Source: Candidatus Symbiopectobacterium endolongispinus (lineage in GTDB: Bacteria; Pseudomonadota; Gammaproteobacteria; Enterobacterales; Enterobacteriaceae). From it: a DNA stretch of 64,000 bases. Below, piece by piece: positions 48,617-59,155 of the stretch. The stretch spans positions 1 through 64,000 of the forward strand of contig NZ_JAFJYB010000008.1 in assembly GCF_018777385.1 (NCBI RefSeq), written 5' to 3'. The notes below the pieces were generated by a model. It saw only the letters and a program-made list of their open reading frames with translations, made no database searches and was not told the origin of the DNA. Numbering within the stretch: position 1 is the first letter of the stretch; each line of letters opens with the position of its first letter. The position numbers were made by a program, and so were the translations under genes.

Positions 48617-50952
48617 ATGACGGAAGAACCCCTGCGTCCCGATTCGGATGCGCTGCTGGCTCAGTCTGACCGCGAAGGGCGCGGCAAACTGAAAATCTAC
48701 TTTGGTGCCTGCGCGGGTGTCGGGAAAACTTGGGCTATGCTGCAAGAGGCACGACGATTGCGTGCGCAGGGGTTGGATGTGCTGGTGGGCGTGGTGGAAA
48801 CCCATGGCCGACAGGAGACCGCTGCGCTGCTGGAAGGATTGGAAACCCTTGCCCGACGTGCAACGGGACGACATCGTCATCTGGAGTTCGATCTGGATGC
48901 CGCTCTGGCGCGGCGTCCTGCCGTGATTCTGATGGATGAGCTGGCGCTGCGCCGCACGGCGGATCGCGTTGACGATCAGATGCGCGCCTGGCGTGATGAC
49001 AGCGGGCGAGAGGAACGTGTCTGGCACACCCGCGATGCGATCCTGCTGTGCATTGGCGCTAACACCGGCAGTGAAAAGCTGGTGCGCATTGCCGCCCGGC
49101 TGGCCGCCAAACTCGGTAGCGAATGGCATGCAGTAACGGTGGAGACGCCCACGCTGCATCGGCAGGGCGAAGCGCGTCGGCGTGGAATTCTGCGCACCTT
49201 GCAGCTGGCACAGAAGCTGGGTGCCGTTACCGCCACCTTGTCTGAGCCCGATGAAGCGAAAGCGGTATTGCGCTACGCACGTGAGCATAACCTCGGCAAA
49301 ATCATTGTGGGAAGGCCGCCGCAGCGCCGTTGGGCGTTGCCTAATCGTTTTGCGCGGCGGCTAAGCCGCCTTGGGCCGGATCTCGACTTGATGATTGTAG
49401 CTTTGGATGATGTGCCTGACGTGCATGCGGCACCGCGCATAGACACACACCTCAGCCCGGATAAGTTGCGCCAGAAAGCGCGCGGCTGTTTGGCTGCAAC
49501 CGCGCTATGCGCGTTGATTACGCTGGTGAGTAAATGGATTTTGCCCGACTTTTCGCCGATCAATCTGGTGATGGTCTATTTATTGGGCGTGGTGCTGATT
49601 GCCATTGGTTTTGGCCGTTTGCCCTCGGTGGTGGCGGCAATACTCAATATCGTGGCGTTCGATCTGTTTTTTGTCGCGCCGGAAGGCACCTTTGCCGTCA
49701 GCGATGCGCAGTATTTGGTGACTTTTGCGGTGATGCTGACCGTGGGCGCGATCACCGGCAACCTGACGGCGGGGGTGTGCTATCAGGCGCGGGTTGCCCG
49801 ACATCGGGAGCAGCGCGCGCGTTACCTGTACGAAATGGCCGACGGGTTGAGCCGGGTGCGAGCGCCGAACGATATTGCGCCGATTTGCCAGCGGGTGATG
49901 GGCAGCGCACTGTTTGCCCGCTGTGAAATCTGGCTGCCAGACGCGCAGGGAAAACCCATCACGCCAGCCGAGCGTTTGCTGCATACCATTCCCGATCCCG
50001 CCATCGTCAAATGGAGCTTTGAGAAAGGGCATGTGGCGTGCGCAGGAACGGATACGCTGCCCGGCGTGCCTTAAAAGTGCTGCCGTTAATCTCTTCCGAG
50101 GACACGTTAGGGTTGCTGATTATTGAGCCAAGCAACGTGCGTCACCTGTTGATACCCGAACAGCAGCGGCTGCTGGAGGCGTTTGTAATGCTGATTTCCG
50201 GTGCGTTGCTGCGTCTTGCTTTGACGAGGCGCGAGCAACAGTTACGTCTGGTGGCGGAGCGGGAAGAGCTGCGTAATTCTTTGCTGGCTGCGCTGTCTCA
50301 CGATCTGCGCACACCGCTGACGGTGCTGTTTGGTCAGGCGGAGATCCTGCTGCTCGATCTTTCCACGGAAGGATCGCCGCACGCGGGTGCACTTCGCCTG
50401 CAAACGTTGAGTATAATTCGCCTGGTGAACGACATGCTGGATATGGCACGTATTGAAGGGGAAGGCTTCCGCCTGCAAACCGACTGGGTCGCGCTGGATG
50501 AGGTCATTGGCGGCGCGCTGAAATCCCTCGAGGCGCTTCTGCCCGCCGATGCGGTGCAATTGGATCTACCGCAGTAGATGGTGTTGCTTCAGGCCGATGG
50601 CGCGCTGCTGGAGCGTGTATTTGCGAACTTGCTGGAAAACGCATTGAAATATGCGGGCAGCGCGCGGGCGATAGGCATTCGGGCTCGAGTGTTGCCGGGG
50701 AAAATCAGGATCGAGGTATGGGACGACGGCCCAGGAATCACCTCGGGCAGCGAACAGCATATTTTTGAGAAATTCACCCGTGGTAATGAGGAGTCTTTCA
50801 TTCCGGGTGTCGGGATGGGATTAGCGATTTGTCGGGCGATCGTGATGCTTCACCACGGGGAGATCAGTGCAGCCAATCGGCCAGAAGGGGGAGCCTGTTT
50901 TACGGTACAACTCCCTCTGTCGCCAGTGCCGGAAATGCTGGAATCATCTTAA
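48617..50952 (+). pseudogene. kdpD: KdpD sensor kinase, with large in-frame deletion, frameshift and stop
   Basis: KdpD senses K+ and turgor and phosphorylates KdpE. The N-terminus has the Walker A motif FGACAGVGKTWAML. At 48930-48950 the segment ILMDELA is joined directly to LRRTADRVDDQMRAW. In E. coli about 110 residues lie between, and both edges carry the repeat GAGCTGGCGC-like sequence, suggesting deletion between short repeats. The Usp-like part, four membrane helices, a GAF-like region, the H-box (LLAALSHDLRTPLTV) and N/G boxes (NLLENALKYAG, GVGMGLAICRA) follow. One base is missing near 50074, and TAG at 50575-50577 follows DLPQ. No kdpE gene follows. Confidence 0.92.
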
Positions 50953-51087
50953 TAAATAGCTTTAAATCAATGTAAAATACTTGAACTCATCCAACATTGT
51001 CGGTAAAAAGATGACGGGTGTTAGCCACATGTTGTGGTGAGACAGGTTTGTGCGTTGGTCGGGCCGCCACGCGGAGTGATAACAACC

Positions 51088-52455
51088 ATGAATCGACACC
51101 TGTCCCCGCAGGGCATTCCTCGTGCTCAGCGTTTGGCGGAACGCGCTTTCGCCACCCTTGAACGTTTTCTCCATATTGAAACGGTAAGCGGCATTGTGCT
51201 GCTTGTGGCTGCTGCTGCGGCATTGGTTTGGGCCAATTCGCCGTGGGCGGAAAGCTACCATGCGCTCTGGCATCTACCGATCTCTTTTAGCATTGGCAAC
51301 ACGGAAATCTCGCATTCACTGCATTTCTGGATCAACGACGCCTTTATGACACTGTTCTTCTTAGTGGTCGGTATGGCGGTCCGTCGTGAAATTCATGAAG
51401 GTGCGCTGAGCAGCCTGCGGCAAGCTATGCTTCCGATCGCTGCCGCCGTGGGCGGCGTGATAGTACCTGCGTTGATTTATCTGAGTGTGAACAGCACGCC
51501 GTTGCAGCAACAAGGCTGGGCGGTGCCGACGGCAACGGATATCGCGTTTGCCGTGGTGGTGCTGGCACTGTTGGGCAAAGGCATTCCCGGCAATGTACGG
51601 GTGTTTTTGCTGGCGTTAGCCATTATCGATGACATTATCGCCGTCTTGATCATCGCGTTCTTCTACTCCGGTGGGCTTGAATACCACGGCTTGATCCCTG
51701 TGCTGGTGGGCGTATTGATGGTGTTTGGGCTTCAGAAGATTGGCATCAGGTCGGCCTGGGCCTATGTCATTCCCGGTATCATCGTGTGGTTGGGTTTTCT
51801 GCTCACGGGAGCGCACCCGACATTAGCGGGGGTAGTCTTAGGACTCATCACCCCGGTGGCCTCCGTGCGGGTGATGAAGGAGCATCCATTGGAGCGCCTT
51901 TCTTACATTGTGCGCGATCTGATGCACAAGCAGGATACACAGGCTGCGGAGCAGTTAGTCACACCGCTTAAGCAGTTACGCCGTGCTCAGCGTGAAGTGT
52001 TGCCGCCTGTCACTCGCGTGCAGATGGCGCTGCACCCTTGGGTGGCTTATGGCGTGATGCCGTTGTTTGCTCTGGCGAACGCAGGGGTAAGCATGAATGG
52101 CATTGATTTGTCGGGCGCGGGGCCACTCGGCGTGATGATGGGCGTTACGCTGGCACTGGTAGCCGGTAAGTTGCTGGGCGTAGTCGGTGTTAGCTGGCTA
52201 ATGGTACGATTTGGTGTGTGCCAGTTACCGCCAGAGGTATCCTGGCGCGGTGTGTTTTTGATTGGGCTGCTCGCCGGTATCGGTTTTACCATGTCGATCT
52301 TTATCGCCATGTTAGCCTTTGACGATCCGCAACTGCTGGGCGCGGCCAAGCTAGGGGTGCTGTTGGGCTCGCTGATTGCGGCCACGCTGGGCCTGCTGTG
52401 GGGCCGGTATTATGCGCGTCGCCGCCGTGTGCAGCAGGCCGGTCAACCGGTTTAA
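51088..52455 (+). CDS. nhaA: Na+/H+ antiporter NhaA
   Basis: An intact antiporter of 455 aa, longer than the 388 aa of E. coli NhaA because of an extended N-terminus and a cytosolic loop (about residues 270-310, [20 protein letters not shown] after it). Key motifs are present: [17 protein letters not shown] and [17 protein letters not shown], the latter with the two adjacent Asp that carry Na+ and H+. It keeps pH and sodium balance across the inner membrane. The ATG at 51088 has GGAG upstream. The end overlaps the convergent ugd gene by 4 bp. Confidence 0.95.
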   Translation: MNRHLSPQGIPRAQRLAERAFATLERFLHIETVSGIVLLVAAAAALVWANSPWAESYHALWHLPISFSIGNTEISHSLHFWINDAFMTLFFLVVGMAVRREIHEGALSSLRQAMLPIAAAVGGVIVPALIYLSVNSTPLQQQGWAVPTATDIAFAVVVLALLGKGIPGNVRVFLLALAIIDDIIAVLIIAFFYSGGLEYHGLIPVLVGVLMVFGLQKIGIRSAWAYVIPGIIVWLGFLLTGAHPTLAGVVLGLITPVASVRVMKEHPLERLSYIVRDLMHKQDTQAAEQLVTPLKQLRRAQREVLPPVTRVQMALHPWVAYGVMPLFALANAGVSMNGIDLSGAGPLGVMMGVTLALVAGKLLGVVGVSWLMVRFGVCQLPPEVSWRGVFLIGLLAGIGFTMSIFIAMLAFDDPQLLGAAKLGVLLGSLIAATLGLLWGRYYARRRRVQQAGQPV

Positions 52456-53446
52456 TCCAAACCAAACAGGTCGCGGGTATAGACTTTATCCGCGACATCC
52501 TCTAACTCCGGCGCCATGCGGTTTGGGATGATCAAATCAGCCTTGTGTTTGAACGTTGCCAGATCGTTTATCACCGGAGAGCGGAAAAATGTCTCTTCCG
52601 TCAGCACTGGTTCATAGACCACGACGCCAATACCTTTGGCTTTGATCCGTTTCATGATGCCTTGAATTGCTGAAGCGCGGTAGTTATCGGAGCCTGTTTT
52701 CATCACCAGACGATAACACCTACCACGCTGGGATTATGTTTGAGAATATCATCGGCAATGAAATCTTTACGCGTGCGATTTGCCTCGACGATGGCACAAA
52801 TCAGCCGGTTAGGGACGCTGGCATAATTGGCTAGCAATTGCTTGGTGTCTTTGGGCAAACAATAGCCGCCATAACCAAATGACGGGTTGTTGTAATGCGA
52901 GCCGATACGCGGATCTAACCCGACTCCCTCAATAATCTGTCTGCTATCCAGCGTATGCATCTGTGCATAGCTATCGAGTTCGTTGAAATAGGCGACGCGC
53001 ATGGCGAGATAGGTATTGGCGAACAGCTTGATGGCCTCAGCTTCCGTGGCAAAGGTGCACCGCAGTTGTTGGGTGTATCCCACGGGAACCGTTGATTTTA
53101 TGACGATAAGCGCATCGTGGTTGATGGATAACACATCCTGCACCACGGATTCAATCGACTGGGTATCGAACGCATTGGTGATGGGATCGTAGTTGGTTGG
53201 CGTGGCGATAATCACGATATCCGCGTCCTGATAGGCCAACTGTTTATCCGTTGTAGCCACCAGATTGAGCGGTTTTTCCTTGAGATAATGGTCAATATCT
53301 TTATCAACAATCGGCGACACGTTCTGGTTTAAAAGTGCCACCCTGTGTTCGACAACGTCGAGAGCCACCACCTGATTGTGCTGGGCCAATAGCACTGCGT
53401 TCGACAACCCGACGTAACCGGTGCCCGCGATAGTACATTTCATCAT
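52452..53446 (-). pseudogene. ugd: UDP-glucose 6-dehydrogenase Ugd, in-frame deletion and frameshift
   Basis: Ugd oxidises UDP-glucose to UDP-glucuronate. Present are the Rossmann start [40 protein letters not shown], the helix [20 protein letters not shown], and the active-site Cys in [19 protein letters not shown]. Between VPVGYT and TEAEAIKLF about 58 residues found in E. coli Ugd are missing in frame, including the FSPEFLREG segment that holds catalytic residues. One base is missing near 52718 ([14 protein letters not shown] restored). The enzyme should be dead. UDP-glucuronate for lipid A modification or capsule would then be lacking unless another copy exists. Confidence 0.93.
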
Positions 53447-53601
53447 GTTAAATCCGCCTGAAAAATCCGGAGACAGTATAGAGAGCGTACGTGCATGAAT
53501 TTTAAACATTGCCAAAACGATGCTGTGCTCGTTGCGTCATTTCAGATTCGCCTGAAGGGGTTTTGTTAGCAATAAGGTAAATGGCGGGGTGTTGCTATCA
53601 G

Positions 53602-53632
53602 AAAACGCCACGCTTGATTGTCGTGTGGCGTT
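53602..53632 (-). terminator. mtnD terminator
   Basis: On the minus strand AACGCCAC and GTGGCGTT form an 8-bp stem (53604-53632) followed by TTTTC. It lies 45 bp after the mtnD stop codon. Confidence 0.75.
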
Positions 53633-53676
53633 GACGTTTCTCACCAGCTGAAAGGTCTTCTGTTGCTCGGCGCAGA

Positions 53677-54192
53677 CTAATAGAAAGTTTCCTGGCCGGT
53701 GAAATGCCCTACCAATCCTGCCGGATTGGTGAAAATACGGATGGCGGTGAAATCCGGCTGTGCGCCGCAGTCAAACCAGTGGCGGGTGTTGGCCGGAACA
53801 CGCAACAGGTCACCCGCTTCGCAGGTTAAACGAAACACCTTGTTGCCCAGCGGAACGAAGAACGTGCCGCTTCCCGTGACAAAAAAACGTACCTCATCTT
53901 CACTGTGGGTATGTAAAAACTTCTCACGCAGCGCCTGTTTGTCGGGGTGATCCGGCGTAATGCGTATCACATCGGCGGCGGTGTAACCCTCTTGCCGTTT
54001 AAGGCGCTCGATATCCTGCTGAAAATGACTGAGCAGGGTGTCACTGTCCGCCGTTGCGGACAGTGAGCCAATCTCCCAACGCTCGAGCTGGATTCCTGCA
54101 CCCGCGAGCAACTCGGCGATATCGTCAAAGGCGGCCAGTTGCTCCGCGGGTTGTGCCGTGTGCGGTAGTTGGAATATGGATAATGTGGTCAT
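53677..54192 (-). CDS. mtnD: Acireductone dioxygenase MtnD (methionine salvage)
   Basis: An intact 171-aa cupin dioxygenase that converts acireductone and O2 to formate and the keto-acid precursor of methionine with Fe(II). Metal ligands are seen in HTHSEDEVRFFV (His, His, Glu) and TRHWFDCG (His). Length and sequence fit MtnD well. The ATG at 54192 has GGAG upstream. The usual neighbours mtnB and mtnC are not here; the upstream gene is an MFS transporter. It belongs to sulfur recycling, like the methionine-type ABC transporter 4 kb away. Confidence 0.92.
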   Translation of the reverse strand: MTTLSIFQLPHTAQPAEQLAAFDDIAELLAGAGIQLERWEIGSLSATADSDTLLSHFQQDIERLKRQEGYTAADVIRITPDHPDKQALREKFLHTHSEDEVRFFVTGSGTFFVPLGNKVFRLTCEAGDLLRVPANTRHWFDCGAQPDFTAIRIFTNPAGLVGHFTGQETFY

Positions 54193-54308
54193 GGATATTC
54201 TCCGCAAAAGAGGTAGACCATAACCATTCGCTTTGCAGGGATAAATCGTAAGACGAATTCTTTATATCTTATGCTGCCAGGTTGTTTAGTATTATGATTT
54301 TGTTAATT

Positions 54309-55501
54309 TTATTTTTCTTTTGTTAACCGCGGGATGAATGTTAGCACGATGGCCAACGTCGCCAGCGTAAGGATTACGCCACCGTATATGTACGTGGTGT
54401 CGATCAACCCCAAATGCTGCGTCAGATAGCCTGCGATGATGGCGGGCACGCTGTTTGCCAAGTAGCTTTCGATGTAGAACACGGCAGTGAGGCCTGCTCG
54501 TTCGTGCGGCTTTGCCAACGGAAGTACGCTACGTAGCGCGCCGAGGAATGCCATGCCAAACCCCAGCCCGGTAATGCATGCCCCCGCCAGCAGCCAACCG
54601 GTGCTGGCGCGATGGACGGCGAACAACATCAGCGTCATGCCTACAATCAAGCAGAGTGCGCCCGCGCGCAGTGTCGGTGTCGCGGCAGTGCGCCGTGCCA
54701 GAAGAATCGCCACGGCACCGCTTAGCGTCAGGGCTGCGACGGATATTCTGCTTAGCCAGGGGGAAACCGCTGGCGTATTTTGCGCCAGCAACGAGGGCAT
54801 CAGCGAGAGATAGAAACCGCCCACCATCCACACCGCAACGTTGCCCGGCATCACACGCCAAAATGCCGTTCTGGCCTGCGGTGGTACGGCAACGCTGGGA
54901 CGCAGGCTGGCCCAGGCACCGTTGCGGAGCAGTCCGGTTTCCGGCGTCCACGCCAGACCGATCAACAGCAGCACAAATACACCGAGCAGCAGATAACCGC
55001 TGTGAAGTGGTGCCAGTTGATACGCCAGCAGGGCACAGCTCAACATCGCACCAGCGGCCATACCGGTTAGCGGCGCAATGCTATTGACCAGCGAACCGCG
55101 TTCGGGATGCACATCCAGCAGAGCGGCACCCACCGCAGCGGTTGCCAGTCAGGTCGCAAAGCCCTGCACGATGCGCGCAATGACAAGCCCATAAGGATGC
55201 GATGCAAAGAGAAAACAGAACATGGCGACTATGTTAAGCAGTAGCGCCGCAGCAATCACCGGACGTCGCCCCACGTGATCGGAAAGTCGACCGGCGATCA
55301 GCAGGGCAAAGGCATAGGCAGCGAAGATAAATAGTAAGCAGCGTCGCGGAAAATCCCCCAATCGTGCTGATACAGCCGATAGAGCGGTGTCGGCACGCTA
55401 GAGGCCACCATAAAGGCTATCAGCGTGAGGCTATGTAGTGCGAGTGTGAATGCATTGCGCCGGGGTGTGGCGCATATCACGGTATTGCTGATAACCGTCA
55501 T
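54309..55501 (-). pseudogene. MFS transporter, broken by a stop and frameshifts
   Basis: A 12-helix major facilitator protein of about 397 aa. The N-terminus (SSVPTPLYRLYQHDWGF) and the loop motif GRLSDHVGRRPVI are typical of drug-efflux type MFS proteins. Frames shift twice near 55345-55330 (one in a G-run), and TGA at 55149-55151 replaces Gly in VQGFATGLATAAVG. The remaining 274 residues are open to 54309. A TetR-family gene is divergent, with a long inverted repeat between, so this was a regulated efflux pump. Substrate unknown. Confidence 0.83.
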
Positions 55502-55557
55502 GGCGTGTCCTGTGGTATAAAAGCTAAGATTATGCGTTAACAACGCTACAGCGATTT

Positions 55558-55590
55558 CACCACTAAAGCAAATATTTTGCTTTAGTGGTG
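55558..55590. promoter_or_regulatory. 33-bp inverted repeat, probable TetR operator
   Basis: CACCACTAAAGCAAA at 55558-55572 and its exact complement TTTGCTTTAGTGGTG at 55576-55590 are separated by TAT. It lies between the divergent MFS gene and the TetR-family gene, so it is very probably the repressor's operator. It also overlaps likely promoter sequence. Confidence 0.8.
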
Positions 55591-55626
55591 TCAGTAAACG
55601 TTTTTTGTTCGACCATGGAGTATCAG

Positions 55627-56189
55627 ATGGCGATCACACAGGGTGTGCGGCCGGGGGGACGCAGCGCGCGAGTGCAGGCGGCGATTCACCGGGCGGTCCG
55701 CGAATTGGAACAGAAGATGGGGCGCCAGGCGCTCACCATTCCCGCCATTGCGACACGCGCGGGGGTGACACCGTCTACGCTTTACCGGCGCTGGGGGGAT
55801 CTGCCCCAACTGCTGGCTGATGTAGCGGTGGGAAAACTGCGTCCGGATGCCGAGCCGCAGGACACCGGTTCTTTCACCGGCGATCTTGAGATCTGGCTGA
55901 ATACTTACATCGAAGAGATGGCCTCGGAGTCGGGCCGGGCGATGCTGCGCGATGTGTTGGGCACGCCGGGGCATGAAAGTTCGGGCAAGTGTGCCGGTTT
56001 CACCACGCAGCAGTTGGAGGTGATTCGTGAGCGCGCCCTGGCGCGACAGGAAGCACCTGCCAGCGCGCAACAGATCATTGGGCGCATTGCCCCCTGATGT
56101 ACCGCATTTTATTTACCCGTGAGACACCCACGCCGCAGGATATCCAGCGATTGTTGGTGGCGCTGGCTACGTCGTCAGAACACGTGTAG
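55627..56189 (+). pseudogene. TetR-family repressor, frameshifted near the C-terminus
   Basis: About 187 aa after frame repair. The DNA-binding domain is intact: GGRSARVQAAIHRAVRELEQ, ALTIPAIATRAGVTPSTLYR, RWGDLPQLLADVA. The ligand domain follows. One C is missing in the C-run near 56092, after IIGRIA; the restored frame reads PLMYRILFTRETPTPQDIQ and ends at 56189. The unshifted frame stops at 56097, so only the last about 30 residues are lost and dimerisation may be affected. ATG at 55627 with GGAG 7 bases upstream. It controls the divergent MFS gene, which is itself broken. Confidence 0.85.
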
Positions 56190-56446
56190 TCCTATACGAT
56201 CGGGCGTTATCTCCCCATAGCGCCCGGTCACATGTGGTTATCCCCTTCGTCACAACGACAAAGTTGGTCGCATAGCTAAAGCGCTGCTTAACTTTGCCAC
56301 TCTTTGTATTTTACCCGTCGCTGTAATTCAGGATTAATAGCATCAGATGTCGAAAAACATCGGTTTCTTTACTTTGTGCTGATAGGGGTTTTGCGCTGAT
56401 AAAGGTGAACGCTCTGAAACCACTCCGCTTCCTGATGAGGTGAACC

Positions 56447-56497
56447 ATGACGGGCTATCGTTGTTGTTGCGGCTCCTGCATTTATTTTCCGTTTTAG
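56447..56497 (+). CDS. Cysteine-rich leader peptide (16 aa)
   Basis: ATG at 56447 with GAGGTG upstream encodes MTGYRCCCGSCIYFPF and stops at 56497, only 25 bp before the oxygenase/metQNI-like operon. Four of its 16 residues are Cys, three in a row. Such peptides can act as translational sensors of cysteine supply, stalling the ribosome and changing expression of sulfur-scavenging genes downstream. That role is inference. The ORF itself, its ribosome binding site and its place are seen directly. Confidence 0.65.
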   Translation: MTGYRCCCGSCIYFPF

Positions 56498-56522
56498 CAT
56501 GGAATAATTGATGGAGTACGCA

Positions 56523-57555
56523 ATGAGTACCATAAACAGACTACCTCTCCTTGATTTATCACACCTGCACGGTAACCTCGAGCAGCGGCGGGCGTTTTTA
56601 ACCTCGCTCAATGAAGCCGCCCGCGATGTCGGTTTCTTTTACCTCACCCACCACGGTATTCCCGAAACGCTACAGCAGCAGTTGCAGCAGCAGGCTCGCG
56701 CTTTCTTTGCCTTGCCTGATGAGGAAAAACAGCGCGTTGCCATGATCCATTCTCCTCACTTTCGCGGCTACAACCGTGCCGGGGCCGAGTTGACGCGCAA
56801 CCAACCCGACTGGCGTGAGCAGTTTGACATTGGCGCTGAACGCACCGCCCTGCAATTGACACCGCAGTCCCCCCCGTTGGTGGCAGTTACAAGGTCCTAA
56901 TTTGTGGCCGGAAGCGCAGCCTGCACTGAAAACCACGCTGCTGACCTTGCAACAAGCGATGACCGCCATGGCCCAGCAACTGTTGCGTGCTTTTGCGGAG
57001 GCGCTGGCGTTAGCGCCACACACCTTTGATGCGCTGTACGGTGAGAAGCCTAACGAACATATCAAGCTGATTCGTTATCCGGGGCAATCGGCGCAGAGTA
57101 GCCAGCAAGGCGTGGGGGCGCACAAAGATTCAGGTTTCCTGAGCTTCCTGTTGCAGGATGAGCAGGCTGGTTTACAGGTCGAGGTGGCACCCGATCGCTG
57201 GATTGATGCGCCGCCGCTGCCGGGCTCCTTTGTCGTGAATATCGGTGAACTACTGGAACTGGCGACCAATGGCTATTTACGTGCCACGGTGCACCGTGTG
57301 GTCTCACCGCCTGCCGGGCAGGAGCGCCTCTCCATCGCCTTTTTCCTCGGTGCACAGTTGGATGCGGTGGTGCCGGTGTATCAACTGCCTCCACAGGTGG
57401 CGCGTCTGGCGCAGGGGCCTACCAGCGATCCGCACAATCCCTTGTTGCGTGATGTGGGTTGGAACTACCTGAAAGGGCGACTGCGCTCGCATCCTGATGT
57501 TGCACAGCGTTATTACGCCGATGTGGTAGCGAAAGCGGAACACGCCGCTCACTGA
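56523..57555 (+). pseudogene. 2-oxoglutarate/Fe(II) oxygenase (isopenicillin-N-synthase-like), one frameshift
   Basis: About 343 aa after repair. The N-terminal DIOX_N domain has LDLSHLHGNLEQRRAFL and VGFFYLTHHGIPETLQQQL. The catalytic core shows VGAHKDSGFLSFLLQD (His-x-Asp) and LRATVHRVVSP (His), then QERLSIAFFLG (Arg for 2-oxoglutarate), so the facial triad is complete. The frame is lost in the C-run near 56872. Next to a methionine-type ABC transporter it probably oxidises an imported organosulfur or amino-acid-like compound. The ATG at 56523 has GGAG upstream. Because the lesion is homopolymeric, a sequencing error is possible, but metQ and metI are damaged too. Confidence 0.85.
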
Positions 57556-57628
57556 CGCTTTTCTGTCTCTGCCTTTGTGGCAGGCATAAACCCCAATACC
57601 TAAAACGAAGCAATAAAAGGAAGCCTGT

Positions 57629-58364
57629 ATGAAGTAAGCGTGTCGCATTTTTTGTCAGCAGTGTTGCATTAGCCGTTAGCGTGACATTCTCTGCCTCCGC
57701 GTCGCAAGCGCTGCGCGTAGCTGCCGATCCAGTGCCTCACAGTGAAATCCTGGCACAGGTGCAGAAAATTGATCCACAGAACGCCTTGAAAGTGATCGAA
57801 TTGACCAGCGGTGTAAACGCCAACGAGCTGCTGGCGCATGGCGATGTGGATGCCAACTATTTCCAACACGTGCCCTATCTGCGGGATCAGGAAAAAGCGT
57901 TGGGGAAACAGTTTGTAGTCGCCGCTACCGTGCATGTGGAACCGTTAGGTATTTACTCACGTAAGCACAAAAGCTTTAGCGAGGTGCCGGAAGGCGGCAC
58001 GGTGGCCGTACCGAACAATGTCACCAACCTCAGCCGTGCACTGTATTTATTACAGAGCCAGGGGCTGGTGAAGCTGAAACCAGGCTACAGCGATCCGGCC
58101 AAGGATCAGGCAACACCGAAAGATATCGCGGAAAACCCGAAGAAGCTGAAGATCAAGGAAGTGGAAGCGGCGCTGGTTCCGGCCAAAGATGCGCTGGGGT
58201 TAGAACGCGCAGAGCATAACCCCTATGCCAACATATTGGTGACCCTGCAAAACGATCCGCGCATTAAAAAGCTGGCCGCCGATCTGGAATCCAAAGCCAT
58301 CGCCGATTTTATTGCGCAGCGCTATAACGGCTCGGTGATCCTGGTGGCGAGCCAGCAACCATGA
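57629..58364 (+). pseudogene. MetQ/NlpA-type substrate-binding protein, frameshift in the signal peptide and in-frame deletion
   Basis: The protein binds the substrate (methionine-like) in the periplasm for the MetNI-type transporter. ATG at 57629 is followed by AAG TAA; one extra T puts the signal peptide (KRVAFFVSSVALAVSVTFSA) out of frame. The mature part is open: ELTSGVNANELLAHGDVDAN, YFQHVPYLRDQEKALGK, VPNNVTNLSRALYLLQSQGL. Compared with family members about 25 residues are missing in frame between KIKEVEAA and LVPAKDALG. No lipobox Cys is seen. It overlaps metN by ATGA. Confidence 0.85.
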
Positions 58365-59155
58365 TCGTCATCGAACACGTGGGAAAACGTTACCCAGGGT
58401 GCGATCGCCCGGCATTGGATGACGTGTCGCTGACGATTCCCGATGGTTCTGTTTATGGCATTTTGGAGCGCAGCGGTGCGGGTAAAAGCTCGCTGCTGCG
58501 CTGTCTTAACCTGCTGGAACGACCCTCATCGGGCCGGATTGTGGTGGATGGTGAAGAGATTACCGCACTCTCTTCACGGGCGTTGTGTCAGCACCGGCAG
58601 CGTACCAGCATGATTTTTCAGCACTTCAACCTGCTGCATGCGCGTAATGTGCAGGACAACGTTGCTGTGCCGCTTGAGATAGCTGGGGTTGCGCGTCACG
58701 AGCGTGAAGCGCGAGTCAGCGCGTTGTTGGAATGGGTAGGGCTCAGTGATAAAGCGCGCGCCTTCCCTTCGCAGTTATCCGGTGGGCAGCAGCAGCGTGT
58801 CGGCATTGCGCGTGCGTTGGCGGCGAAGCCGAGGTATTTACTGTGTGACGAGGCGACCAGCGCGCTCGATCCTGAAACCACAGCATCGGTGTTGGCGCTG
58901 CTGGCAGACATCAACCGTCAGTTAGGTGTGACGATCGTGTTGATCACGCACGAACTGTCGGTGGTAAAAGCCATTTGCGGTCACGCCGCGCTGATGGCGC
59001 ATGGTCAGATCGTGGAAAGCGGGGCGCTGTCGACGCTGCTTGCAACGCCTGATTCGCAGCTACGCAGAGCGTTGTTGCCCGATTATGCGGCAGAGCAGGC
59101 GTTTCTTCGCCGTCACGGCGTCATTGAGGGGAGTGCCTTATGCAAGGTCACCTGA
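58361..59155 (+). CDS. MetN-type ABC transporter ATPase
   Basis: A 264-aa ATPase, uninterrupted. Walker A reads [14 protein letters not shown], with Glu at the first Gly position of GxSGAGKS; this may weaken ATP binding. The Q-loop (MIFQHFNLL), signature [17 protein letters not shown], Walker B ([13 protein letters not shown]) and the switch His (LITHELSV) are normal. The C-terminal NIL domain of E. coli MetN (343 aa) is mostly absent, as in some short homologues. ATG overlaps the metQ stop and its own end overlaps metI, so the three genes are one operon. Probably the least damaged gene of the set. Confidence 0.88.
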   Translation: MIVIEHVGKRYPGCDRPALDDVSLTIPDGSVYGILERSGAGKSSLLRCLNLLERPSSGRIVVDGEEITALSSRALCQHRQRTSMIFQHFNLLHARNVQDNVAVPLEIAGVARHEREARVSALLEWVGLSDKARAFPSQLSGGQQQRVGIARALAAKPRYLLCDEATSALDPETTASVLALLADINRQLGVTIVLITHELSVVKAICGHAALMAHGQIVESGALSTLLATPDSQLRRALLPDYAAEQAFLRRHGVIEGSALCKVT

